Assembly (NCBI GenBank): GCA_045540915.1
Contig: JAZQID010000036.1
Span: forward strand, 1-19,211
DNA length: 19,211 nt
Direction of reading: 5' to 3'
DNA from: RGIG2206 sp045540915
Lineage (GTDB): Bacteria; Bacillota; Clostridia; Oscillospirales; Acutalibacteraceae
Each line of letters starts with the position of its first letter. Positions within the stretch are counted from its first letter, which is position 1. A program made the position numbers and the translations under genes. The notes beneath the pieces were generated by a model that searched no databases, was not told where the DNA came from, and saw only the letters and a program-made list of their open reading frames with translations. Shown piece by piece: positions 5,571 to 12,603 of the stretch.

Positions 5571-5597
5571 AGAGCACCTTAAATTATCTCTGAATTT

Positions 5598-5626
5598 ATT
5601 TTATTACAAACGCTTATATATTTCAA
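5598..5626 (-). promoter_or_regulatory. Promoter of the efp operon
   Basis: Minus-strand TTGAAA (5621-5626), 17-base spacer, TAAAAT (5598-5603). The spacer includes part of an imperfect palindrome, AAACGCTT / AAGCGTTT (5608-5615 and 5625-5632). The remaining bases 5636-5674 show nothing I can name. Confidence 0.7.
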
Positions 5627-5674
5627 GCGTTTTTTAACATTTCGCACCAATAATGCCAAAACTTTTAATTCTCG

Positions 5675-5700
5675 GCCGATAAAAAGACCGATTTATCGGC
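5675..5700 (-). terminator. Probable terminator after aroQ
   Basis: GCCGATAAA (5675-5683) and TTTATCGGC (5692-5700) pair perfectly over 9 bp, starting eight bases past the aroQ stop codon. Only short T-runs follow on the minus strand, so efficiency may be low. Confidence 0.5.
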
Positions 5701-5707
5701 TATGGGC

Positions 5708-6136
5708 TTAAAAAGAGCCTGCCAGCGCCCTCAAAGCCAGCTTATAGCTGTCGGCGCCGAAGCCGCAGATGACACCCTTACACACCGCCGATATCATCGA
5801 GCGATGACGGAACTCCTCGCGCTTGTGGACGTTGGAGATATGCACCTCGACAAAGGGCTTGTCCACCGCCGCAATGGCATCGCGCAAAGCAACGGAATAA
5901 TGGGTGTAGGCGGCGGCATTGATGATGCAACCGTCAAAATTATCGGCAACCGAATGAATGGCGTCAATTATCTCGCCCTCGTTATTCGACTGCACAAACT
6001 CGACATCGACCTCAAGCTCACTTGCAAGCATCGCGACCTGACCGTTGAGCTGGTCAAGGGTCAAGGCACCGTATATCTCGGGCTCGCGCTTGCCGAGCAT
6101 ATCGAGATTAGGCCCGTTGATAACCAATATCTTCAT
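5708..6136 (-). CDS. aroQ: Type II 3-dehydroquinate dehydratase
   Basis: Removes water from 3-dehydroquinate to give 3-dehydroshikimate, the third step of the shikimate pathway; a dodecamer in the cytoplasm. The family motifs are all present: MKILVINGPNLDMLG at the start, catalytic Tyr22 in EIYG, SNNEGEIID, NAAAYTHYS for substrate binding, catalytic His99 in EVHISN and Arg110 in REEFRH. At 142 residues it is of normal length. Two ATG codons stand in tandem (6139 and 6136); GGAGG is four bases from the first and seven from the second, and relatives start at the second, so that was chosen. It follows the TIM-barrel gene by 12 bases. Confidence 0.96.
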   Translation of the reverse strand: MKILVINGPNLDMLGKREPEIYGALTLDQLNGQVAMLASELEVDVEFVQSNNEGEIIDAIHSVADNFDGCIINAAAYTHYSVALRDAIAAVDKPFVEVHISNVHKREEFRHRSMISAVCKGVICGFGADSYKLALRALAGSF

Positions 6137-6148
6137 CATTTATCCTCC

Positions 6149-7000
6149 TTAAAGCAAGGCTTCGTAATACCGTTTCATCTCGGCGGCATCCTCAGACTGA
6201 GTTCCCGCCGACTCGCAGATTATGGTAGGGGTGCAGTTCTTTCGCGCCGTTATCTCGAGCAGATGCTCATAGCTCGGCCCGTAGATCTCGTCGGCAAAGG
6301 TCAGGTGCCTGACCTCACCGCCTGCGCTGTACTCGATCTTGGAAAAATGGGCGTGGTACTGCCTGACACGGTCGATACCTATCGCGTTTTCCATAATGCT
6401 GAACACCGATTCAAAATCCGCCTTGGTGCTAAGTCCCCCGCAGGTCCTCGCGTTAAGGTGGCCGAAATCGATGCAAGGAATGACCCTCTCATCGAGGCGG
6501 CAAAACTCCATAACTTCCTCGAGGTCGCCGAGCTGATTTATCTTGCCCATCGTTTCGGGGCAAAGGCGAATGTGGCCGAGTCCCTCTCGGTCAAGGGCGT
6601 CGATCGCCTGCTTAAAGGTCGCAAGGGCAACCTCCATCGCTTCGCGGCGCTCCATCTTGCCCTTGCCGCCCGAATGCACAACGATCCTGTCGGCACCCAT
6701 CCAGTCGGCCGCACGGGCAGAGGAGAGAATGTAGTTGACCGAGTTGTCCCTTTTCTCCTGCTCGGCCGATGCAAGCGAGATGTAATAGGGTGCGTGCAGG
6801 GAGAGCCTGATGCCTGACTCAGCAGACCGCTTGCCAAGCTCGCGTGCCTTTTCCTCGGTTATGTTGACGCCCCGTCCGCACTGATACTCAAACGCGTTGA
6901 GGCTCATTTTTGTCAGATATTCGGGCATCTGCAGGGTGGTGCGGTAGCCCATCGCGGCAAAGCTTTCGGCCGTTCCCGCAGGTCCAAAACGCGCCGTCAT
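6149..7000 (-). CDS. Endonuclease IV-like TIM-barrel protein (AP endonuclease family 2 fold)
   Basis: A 283-residue protein of the xylose isomerase-like TIM-barrel superfamily, closest in layout to endonuclease IV, which cuts DNA at abasic sites with three zinc ions. Zinc ligands of E. coli Nfo can be matched: His69 (SLHAPYY), His109 (VVHSGG), Glu149 (CPETMGK), Asp178 and His181 (IDFGHLNAR), His216 (QYHAHFSK), His232 (VRHLTF) and Glu263 (ICES). The Asp of Nfo's D-R-H motif is Val230 here, so one ligand of the third zinc is missing. The N-terminus RFGPAG is typical of archaeal and clostridial members. ATG 7000 overlaps the yqeG stop by four bases (ATGA), showing translational coupling. It may be a real AP endonuclease or a sugar-phosphate isomerase-like relative. 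Confidence 0.82.
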   Translation of the reverse strand: MTARFGPAGTAESFAAMGYRTTLQMPEYLTKMSLNAFEYQCGRGVNITEEKARELGKRSAESGIRLSLHAPYYISLASAEQEKRDNSVNYILSSARAADWMGADRIVVHSGGKGKMERREAMEVALATFKQAIDALDREGLGHIRLCPETMGKINQLGDLEEVMEFCRLDERVIPCIDFGHLNARTCGGLSTKADFESVFSIMENAIGIDRVRQYHAHFSKIEYSAGGEVRHLTFADEIYGPSYEHLLEITARKNCTPTIICESAGTQSEDAAEMKRYYEALL

Positions 7001-7494
7001 CTTCCTTCACCCCTGTATCTGCGAAGTAAGGGTGCCTCCAGCCGCCTGCGCACCTTGAAGCTCCAGCCATTCTCGAGCAGTATCGGCTCGACGAGCAAGG
7101 GGGTCACACCGGCAAGGTTGGCGCCGAGCATATCGGTGAAAAGCTGGTCGCCGACGGCGGCAAGCTCTCTACCCTTAAGGCCCATTTTGCGCCTTGCGCG
7201 CCAAAAGCCAAAGGGCAACGGCTTGCAGGCAACGCAGGTATACTCCAACCCCAACCTCTCGGCAAAGGGACGGCAACGCCCATCCTTCGAGTTGGAGACC
7301 ATCTGCAGTTTTATACCTGCCGCAACCATCTGAGCGAGCCACTCCTCGACGTTTTCAAGGGGTGTCTGTGAATGGTGGGTCGACAGGGTGTTATCGGCGT
7401 CCAGCGCAAGACCCTTCACCCCGATGCTTTTGAGATACTCGGGGGTGATGTCGGTCACGCGGTGAAATATTTTTTCAGGCCTCAGCAGTGGCAT
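6997..7494 (-). CDS. yqeG: YqeG family HAD-IIIA phosphatase
   Basis: A HAD-superfamily phosphatase of the YqeG type, 165 residues; relatives include mitochondrial PGP phosphatases, but the bacterial substrate is not settled. The nucleophile motif is LALDADNTL (Asp32, Asp34), motif II is MVSNSKD, a CKPLPFGF loop carries the motif III Lys, and motif IV is AAVGDQLFTD. The N-terminus MPLLRPEKIFHRVTDITPEYL is typical. The frame stays open upstream to 7578, but AAAGGA lies eight bases before ATG 7494 and the extra stretch is the rpsU terminator, so 7494 is preferred. It opens the yqeG, TIM-barrel, aroQ group; in B. subtilis yqeG also neighbours an aro gene. Confidence 0.92.
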   Translation of the reverse strand: MPLLRPEKIFHRVTDITPEYLKSIGVKGLALDADNTLSTHHSQTPLENVEEWLAQMVAAGIKLQMVSNSKDGRCRPFAERLGLEYTCVACKPLPFGFWRARRKMGLKGRELAAVGDQLFTDMLGANLAGVTPLLVEPILLENGWSFKVRRRLEAPLLRRYRGEGR

Positions 7495-7517
7495 AAAGTC
7501 ATCCTTTCGGGTTTGAA

Positions 7518-7554
7518 AAGAAAAAGACGGATCGGGTTGCCCCAAGCCGCCTTT
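7518..7554 (-). terminator. Intrinsic terminator between rpsU and yqeG
   Basis: Minus-strand AAAGGCGG (7554-7547) pairs with CCGTCTTT (7530-7523), enclosing a second helix TTGGG-GCAA-CCCGA capped by a GNRA loop. A T-rich tail (TTTTTCTTTTC) follows. It lies 24 bases before the yqeG start, so yqeG must rely on read-through or a promoter not clearly seen. Confidence 0.8.
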
Positions 7555-7629
7555 CACCTTTTCATTAAGTACGAGCATTCCTAACGCCGCGGCGCAGAAA
7601 GCCCCAGCTCCTTAACGCAGCCGTAAAAG

Positions 7630-7806
7630 TTAGCGGAACTTGCGCTTGCGAGCAGCTTCAGACTTCTTCTTGCGTCTGACGGAAGGCTTCTCATAGTGCT
7701 CTCTCTTACGAACTTCCTGAATAACGCCGTCTCTGGACGTGGCTCTCTTAAATCTGCGGAGCGCGCTCTCCAAGGATTCGTTCTCTTTTAAACGCACCTG
7801 ACTCAT
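7630..7806 (-). CDS. rpsU: 30S ribosomal protein S21
   Basis: S21 is a small basic protein of the 30S subunit, near the anti-Shine-Dalgarno region, that helps mRNA binding. Translation of the minus strand gives 58 residues starting MSQVRLKENESLESALRRFK and ending in the basic tail typical of the family (VRRKKKSEAARKRKFR). RRFKRATSRDGVIQEVRKRE is the conserved core. GGAGGGAGGG stands before ATG 7806. A consensus promoter and a terminator bracket the gene, so it is largely a single-gene transcript. Confidence 0.96.
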   Translation of the reverse strand: MSQVRLKENESLESALRRFKRATSRDGVIQEVRKREHYEKPSVRRKKKSEAARKRKFR

Positions 7807-7839
7807 TCTAAATTCCCTCCCTCCAGATAAAACAGAGGC

Positions 7840-7863
7840 TCAGTCCGTTTTGTAACGGGCTGA
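7840..7863 (-). other. Hairpin in the rpsU leader
   Basis: On the minus strand TCAGCCCGTT (7863-7854) pairs with AACGGACTGA (7849-7840), with one C-A mismatch and an ACAA loop. It falls about 12 nt after the predicted transcription start and ahead of the ribosome binding site. It could be an mRNA-stabilising stem or a feedback site for S21. Confidence 0.45.
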
Positions 7864-7881
7864 ATCTTACAATACAGACAC

Positions 7882-7911
7882 ATTATACAAGCAGTTAAAG
7901 TTAATTGTCAA
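7882..7911 (-). promoter_or_regulatory. Consensus promoter of rpsU
   Basis: Minus-strand TTGACA (7906-7911), 18-base spacer, TATAAT (7882-7887): both boxes are perfect. The -35 box is eight bases past the rnmV stop, and no terminator separates them. Confidence 0.88.
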
Positions 7912-7919
7912 GTATAATT

Positions 7920-8525
7920 TTAACTTTTAGTAACAAATTCCGCTTTAACCTGCTCAACCGCCCTCTCATACTCCTGTCGGTCGAAGAGGTCGGATATCAC
8001 TTTGGGCAACAGATTTGCAGACAATCGGATAGGCAGACCGAGCGCTCTGCATAGTCCCTCGCGCTTTGCGACGGCATCCTCAGCACCGCAAAACCCGTCG
8101 AGGTAGAGGTCTTTTTTGGTAACTGAGTCGTGTCGCTCGTCCTGCTTTTGAGCGGTGATGCCCGCCAAGTCGAGTGCCTTCAGCACCGTCTCATCGTCGA
8201 GCCCCTCGACACCAAGCAACCCTTCAGCTGAATCGCGGGTCTTTCGACCCTCTCGGCCGCGTATCTCGGGGATATAGACCTGAAGCATCTCCCCCTCGCG
8301 CACCGCGTTGCGCAGGTGGTTACGGATGAGAAAGCCGGCGCTGTCACTGTCGGTCATAACCACTATGCCGCGCGTTCTGGCAAGCGAGCGTATGAGCTCG
8401 AGTTTTTCCTTGTCCTTGAAAATGCCGAAGCCGTCGGTGGTCAGGATAAGGGTGTCCAATATCCCTGACAGCTTGATCTTATCATATTTGCCTTCGACGA
8501 TGACCGCCTGTTTTATGCGTATCAT
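7920..8525 (-). CDS. rnmV: Ribonuclease M5-type TOPRIM protein (with DUF4093-like C-terminus)
   Basis: RNase M5 carries out the final maturation of 5S rRNA precursors in Gram-positive bacteria. The N-terminal TOPRIM domain (about 1-95) shows its acidic residues, Glu11 in VIVEGKYDKIKL and Asp59/Asp61 in MTDSDSAG. The following DGFGIFKDKEK and the loop EIRGREGRKTRDSAEGLLGVEG match the RNase M5 family. The C-terminal half (about 110-201) corresponds to DUF4093, the usual partner in Clostridia. ATG 8525 overlaps the holA stop by four bases (ATGA), so they are translationally coupled. No 5S rRNA gene is in the window. In many Firmicutes the gene sits by ksgA instead. Confidence 0.88.
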   Translation of the reverse strand: MIRIKQAVIVEGKYDKIKLSGILDTLILTTDGFGIFKDKEKLELIRSLARTRGIVVMTDSDSAGFLIRNHLRNAVREGEMLQVYIPEIRGREGRKTRDSAEGLLGVEGLDDETVLKALDLAGITAQKQDERHDSVTKKDLYLDGFCGAEDAVAKREGLCRALGLPIRLSANLLPKVISDLFDRQEYERAVEQVKAEFVTKS

Positions 8526-9562
8526 CTCTCGTCCCCTGCCGCAGTTTTAAGCAGCTGCACGATAGTGCGCTCAACGACGACTCGGCCGTCAGCACTCGTG
8601 GATTTAAGAGCAAGGTCGGCCTCGCGCAGTATCTCAAGCGCCTCAAAGGCAGCATTGCGGCTCATATTTCGGCCGTTCTGTGCGGCGTTTCGTAGCCTGA
8701 AGGCAGATCTGCCGTAGTTTAGCTCGTCGGCCGTCTGCTGAGCACGCAAGCCCTCGCTTTCGCCCACCTTGACCCTGTAAATATCGACAAAGGCGGCCGA
8801 CAGCGCACCCAATATCATAACCGGCTCGGTGCGAAGGTCAAAGAGGTCGGCGCATATCGACATCGCCTCGTCCCTGCGCTTCGAGCAAACGGCATTGGCA
8901 AGGGCAAAGGCCGATGCATCTATCGTTCGGGTGACAACGGTATCTACGTCCTCATCGGTTATCGCGCGGTCACCAACGTAGGCACAAAGCTTGTCCACTT
9001 CGGTCAAGAGATTCTCAAGATCGGTGCCGCAACGCATAATAAGACGACGGGCAACGTTGGGATTGAGCACCACCTTCGCCTTTGCGGCGCGGCGACTCGC
9101 AATATCGGCAAGCTCGCGCTCGTTTTTGCGCTCAAAATTAACTATACATCCGACCCTGTCGATCTCATCAAGCACCTGCGTGGTCTTCTTATTCTTGGGC
9201 GGTGCTTCAGCCCCGTCATAATAGAAAATAAGGACACAGCTCTCGTTGGGCGAGGTAAGCAGGCTCATCAAAAGCTTATGCTCGTTGTCGGAGAGGGAGC
9301 CGAAATTGTAATCACGCACGACAACGCAGGTCCTCTCGCTCATCATCGGCAGAGCGTCCACCGCCGACGCCAGCTCGTCGGCCTTAACGTTTGAATCAAA
9401 TTTGTGCAAATTGAAGTCGGCGAGGTCGGTCACCGCCTTCTTGATAAGGCGGTCGGTGTAAAGCCGCTTAAGATAGCCTTCCTCCCCGTAGAACAGATAG
9501 ACAGGCTTGATATCGTCCCGCTTTATCTCGGCCGACAACTGCCTTTCATCGCATCTTGGCAT
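8522..9562 (-). CDS. holA: DNA polymerase III subunit delta
   Basis: Delta is the clamp-loader subunit that opens the beta sliding clamp. The 346-residue length is usual. The N-terminus carries the standard opening after the first strand, KPVYLFYGEEGYLKRLYTDRL, a degenerate AAA+ P-loop region. It is followed by ADELASAVDALPMMSERTCVVVRD, the clamp-binding region, and by a lid with LENLLTEVDKLCAYVG and the helical C-terminal collar domain. AAGGGGTGA stands before ATG 9562 and overlaps the end of comEC, four bases away. The comEC-holA order is common in Firmicutes. Confidence 0.93.
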   Translation of the reverse strand: MPRCDERQLSAEIKRDDIKPVYLFYGEEGYLKRLYTDRLIKKAVTDLADFNLHKFDSNVKADELASAVDALPMMSERTCVVVRDYNFGSLSDNEHKLLMSLLTSPNESCVLIFYYDGAEAPPKNKKTTQVLDEIDRVGCIVNFERKNERELADIASRRAAKAKVVLNPNVARRLIMRCGTDLENLLTEVDKLCAYVGDRAITDEDVDTVVTRTIDASAFALANAVCSKRRDEAMSICADLFDLRTEPVMILGALSAAFVDIYRVKVGESEGLRAQQTADELNYGRSAFRLRNAAQNGRNMSRNAAFEALEILREADLALKSTSADGRVVVERTIVQLLKTAAGDER

Positions 9563-9566
9563 CCGC

Positions 9567-11666
9567 TCACCCCTTTTCTATCCAATAAAACCCGTTATCA
9601 AAAATCGTCACCGAATACATTTCTCTTTCACTATTATACACCCTTGTCTGCCGTGTGGCAAGTGCATTGTTGCGAAGAGTGATCTCGGTCACAGCAACTC
9701 TATCATTCCAGTTTGTACGGCGAACCGTTATCGCCGCCTTTTCAGAGGTCGGCTTTTCTCCGTCCCTGAGCATCACCTCGATCAAGGTGCCGTCCACCTC
9801 AATCTGCACCGAACGTTTACTGCAACTATACCTTACACCGTTGACCGTTACATCGGCGGCACCGTAGATCAGTCTGCCATCGGGCAGACCCGAAGCGGTC
9901 AGTTCCCTTTTGTTCGTAACGACACATTCGGCGCCGTTTGATTTTATCAGGTCGTTGAGGTCGCCCAAATCGTTCCACACGACAAGCCCGAATTTGTCAA
10001 CGTCGTAGGCGTAGGTCATTTGGTACATATCGCTTCTCGATGAGTAGACGTCGTTGAAGCCGACAAAGGACACGACCCCTTCCTTGTCGCGCACGAAGCA
10101 ACCGCTGTCGGTAACGGTAAGGCGAACGCTCGCACCGCCTATTGCAATATTGCAGACCGACAGAATCAGCACCGCCGCCGTACAGGTTATAAAGCCTGCC
10201 CGCACCCGCTTGGTTGCAACACAATAGACCATCGCCGCTATGCAAACGAGTCCTGCGGCAACCGTCAGAGCTGAATAGGTGGGCAAGGTGGTGTTAAAGA
10301 TGGATGTCAGCCAGTTTATGACCGCTATACAATATTTGGCGCAAAGGCCCACCACCAGCCCAAGTATCAAGGCTATCTTTTCGGCACCGATGAGCAATGC
10401 GAGCAGCATCGGTATGCCCAGTATAAGAATTATGTCAACCGCAAAGAAGATGAGCAGGTTGCCAACAATGGCTATTGACGACACTCGCGGAAAATACATC
10501 GCGCAAAGGGGCAGGGTCATCAGGGTCGCACCGACGGTTGCCGCACCTGTCTGAAGAATAAGGTCTAACACCTTCGGCATCTTGCGGCGAAACCGCTTAT
10601 AGAAGGCGTCCTTTGCCCCATCCGCAAGTCTCACGCCTATTAAATTGATGCCCAGCACAGCGAAGGTGGAAAGCAAAAATCCTGCGTCGGTCACTATCAA
10701 CGGGTCGTATATGGCTACGACTATGACCGCCCAACCCAACGAGCGCAAGCAGTTAACGTCCTCATCAAACACTATCGATATCAGGTAAAAGAGCATTGCG
10801 ACCCCTGCGCGAAGCACCGACGGAGTAAATCCTACCAGCGCCATAAACAAGACTATCGGCAACATTGCGAGCAGGGCGCACCATTTGCGCCGCAAGCCCG
10901 TAATGATACGCAGTCCGAAAAGCAACACACCTGAAACGACCGTCAGGTGCATTCCCGATACGACTATCACGTGGGTCAGGCCGCTCTCTCTGAATTGTAA
11001 GGAAGTCTCCTCGCTCATGCCCGTGACTTCACCGAGCAATATACCCTTTACATACCCGAGGGTATCGCCGACAAAGAGTTCGTCAAGCCCTGCGAGCATC
11101 TTCTCGCGCGCCTTGCACACATAGTATCTGATATCGGTCTTGTAATTGGGCGAAATGGTAATCTCGCCGTCAACCGCGGGGTATGCATATAGGATGACAC
11201 CGCCCTTTGATTTGTCAAGGGGATAAAGGTTCAATCTCCCGTCAATGCGGTCGTAGAGTTCGGCGTGCAGGGAGCCGTCCGAAACCAAGGTCATCACTGC
11301 ATTGTCGACCGAGGTGCCGTTGACCCTTTCGACACGCACTCTGTACCGATACCGCCCGTCATACTCGGGCAGGTCACAGACATAACCCGATACGGTTGCC
11401 TCACCCTCGTTAAAATGGACAAGGGTCACTTCGGTGCGGTACTGCTTTAGAGCCATCATCGAGTGCCCTGCACCCGCGCAAAAGAGCAACAGCAGAATGA
11501 GCGCCGTCCATCTCTGTCTGCGCCTTGCAAAGCAAACCGAAACCGTTACTGCCGCCAATAAGAAAACGACGCCTGCCGCCACGTTGATACTCCAACCGAA
11601 GAATCCCGCCACAACAAGCGTCAGCAATAGCGTTATGCCGCAGACGGCTACACGATTGCGAATCAT
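9567..11666 (-). CDS. comEC: ComEC/Rec2 family DNA uptake channel, C-terminal domain degenerate
   Basis: ComEC is the inner-membrane channel that passes one strand of transforming DNA into the cytoplasm. The 699-residue protein has N-terminal helices and a DUF4131/OB-like domain (about 1-190). The competence domain follows, with the hallmark LTHVIVVSGMHLTVVSGVL (about 230-250) and many helices up to about residue 475. The C-terminal part (about 480-699) sits where most ComEC proteins have a metallo-beta-lactamase-like domain, but no H-x-D-x-D-H type motif is present; its opening RLTVTDSGCFVRDKEGVVSF recalls the fold only loosely. ATG 11666 is seven bases past the preceding stop and has no clear Shine-Dalgarno, so coupling is likely. 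Other competence genes are not in the window. Confidence 0.88.
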   Translation of the reverse strand: MIRNRVAVCGITLLLTLVVAGFFGWSINVAAGVVFLLAAVTVSVCFARRRQRWTALILLLLFCAGAGHSMMALKQYRTEVTLVHFNEGEATVSGYVCDLPEYDGRYRYRVRVERVNGTSVDNAVMTLVSDGSLHAELYDRIDGRLNLYPLDKSKGGVILYAYPAVDGEITISPNYKTDIRYYVCKAREKMLAGLDELFVGDTLGYVKGILLGEVTGMSEETSLQFRESGLTHVIVVSGMHLTVVSGVLLFGLRIITGLRRKWCALLAMLPIVLFMALVGFTPSVLRAGVAMLFYLISIVFDEDVNCLRSLGWAVIVVAIYDPLIVTDAGFLLSTFAVLGINLIGVRLADGAKDAFYKRFRRKMPKVLDLILQTGAATVGATLMTLPLCAMYFPRVSSIAIVGNLLIFFAVDIILILGIPMLLALLIGAEKIALILGLVVGLCAKYCIAVINWLTSIFNTTLPTYSALTVAAGLVCIAAMVYCVATKRVRAGFITCTAAVLILSVCNIAIGGASVRLTVTDSGCFVRDKEGVVSFVGFNDVYSSRSDMYQMTYAYDVDKFGLVVWNDLGDLNDLIKSNGAECVVTNKRELTASGLPDGRLIYGAADVTVNGVRYSCSKRSVQIEVDGTLIEVMLRDGEKPTSEKAAITVRRTNWNDRVAVTEITLRNNALATRQTRVYNSEREMYSVTIFDNGFYWIEKG

Positions 11667-11672
11667 ATGTGT

Positions 11673-12212
11673 TTATTTGAAGAACAAGGGTAGTTCTTCG
11701 AGGAATATGATGTCATCGCGCTGAGCCGCGTCACCCTCCGCCAGAACGGCGCAGGTGCCGACCTCGATTGCGCCGGCCGCATCGACAAGCTTGCGCACCG
11801 CGTCAAGCGATTCGCCGGTGGAGATGACGTCGTCGACGATGAGTATACGCTTTCCTCTTATCAGGTTACACTCGTCCTCGCCGAGATAGAGATGCTGAAC
11901 CTTCTGAGTGGTTATCGAGCGAACCTCGACCGATATCGCATCTCCCATATAGACCTTGACACCCTTGCGCGCAACGACGTAGGGCTTGCCCGACTGGCGC
12001 GCCATTTCGTATGCCAAAGGGATGCTCTTGGCCTCGGGAGTGAGGATAAAATCAAATTCGGGTGCCTTTTTGAGCAGTTCTTCGGCCGATGCGACGGTTA
12101 TCTCCACGTCTCCGAAAAGGATAAAGGCGGCAATATCCAAGCTGTCGCTTACGGCAAACTTCTTAAGCTCGCGGTCAAGACCCGCAATCTTCATTTTGTA
12201 ACTGTCTCGCAT
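11673..12212 (-). CDS. Adenine phosphoribosyltransferase-like protein
   Basis: A type I phosphoribosyltransferase of 179 residues. The PRPP-binding motif is clear: RILIVDDVISTGESL (about 122-136). Upstream, ILTPEAKSIPLAYEMA and VVARKGVKVYM correspond to the adenine phosphoribosyltransferase regions that in other members read V-x-x-x-EARG and R-K-x-x-K-L-P, so salvage of adenine to AMP is the best guess. The substrate is less certain because EARG is EAKS here. AGGAGG lies six bases before ATG 12212. It lies between the HIT gene (36 bases) and comEC (six bases) in the alaS operon. Confidence 0.8.
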   Translation of the reverse strand: MRDSYKMKIAGLDRELKKFAVSDSLDIAAFILFGDVEITVASAEELLKKAPEFDFILTPEAKSIPLAYEMARQSGKPYVVARKGVKVYMGDAISVEVRSITTQKVQHLYLGEDECNLIRGKRILIVDDVISTGESLDAVRKLVDAAGAIEVGTCAVLAEGDAAQRDDIIFLEELPLFFK

Positions 12213-12248
12213 AGTGAACCTCCTTGATATTGTGTTAATGTGACCGCA

Positions 12249-12587
12249 TCAGCCGGGAGGCCACGCCAAAAGGCGTCTGCCCAGCAGATGAAAATGAATG
12301 TGACCCACCGTCTGACCGCCGAGTTCTCCGCAGTTGTTGACCACGCGGAAGCCGTCGTCAAGTCCCTGCTCGGCGGCAATCTTCGCCACCGCTTCAAAGA
12401 CCTTGGCGATACAGCCGCTGTTCTCCTCGGTGATACGGTTTGCCCCCGTGATATGCTCTCTGGGAATCACGATGGCGTGGAAGGGTGCCTGCGGATCGAT
12501 ATCCGCAAAGGCGTACACCTCATCGTCGGAATAGATGGGTGTCGACGGGATCTGACCTGCCGCAATTTTACAAAACAGACAATCCAT
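12249..12587 (-). CDS. HIT family nucleotide-binding protein (Hint type)
   Basis: A small hydrolase of the histidine triad family; Hint proteins cleave phosphoramidates such as adenosine 5'-monophosphoramidate and can hydrolyse aminoacyl-adenylates. The 112 residues include the opening CLFCKIAAGQIPS, AFADIDPQAPFHAIVIPREHI, and the active-site triad GHIHFHLLG with His96, His98 and His100. GAGGTG is about seven bases before ATG 12587. It follows alaS by 16 bases, which is a fitting position given the link of Hint proteins with tRNA synthetases, although that role here is inferred. Confidence 0.94.
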   Translation of the reverse strand: MDCLFCKIAAGQIPSTPIYSDDEVYAFADIDPQAPFHAIVIPREHITGANRITEENSGCIAKVFEAVAKIAAEQGLDDGFRVVNNCGELGGQTVGHIHFHLLGRRLLAWPPG

Positions 12588-12603
12588 TCTTCACACCTCA
12601 GCT

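Noticed and set aside
5702..6817. Plus-strand frame of 371 codons opposite aroQ and the TIM-barrel gene
   Set aside because: Antisense frame caused by codon bias; the minus-strand genes carry catalytic motifs and this frame has none.
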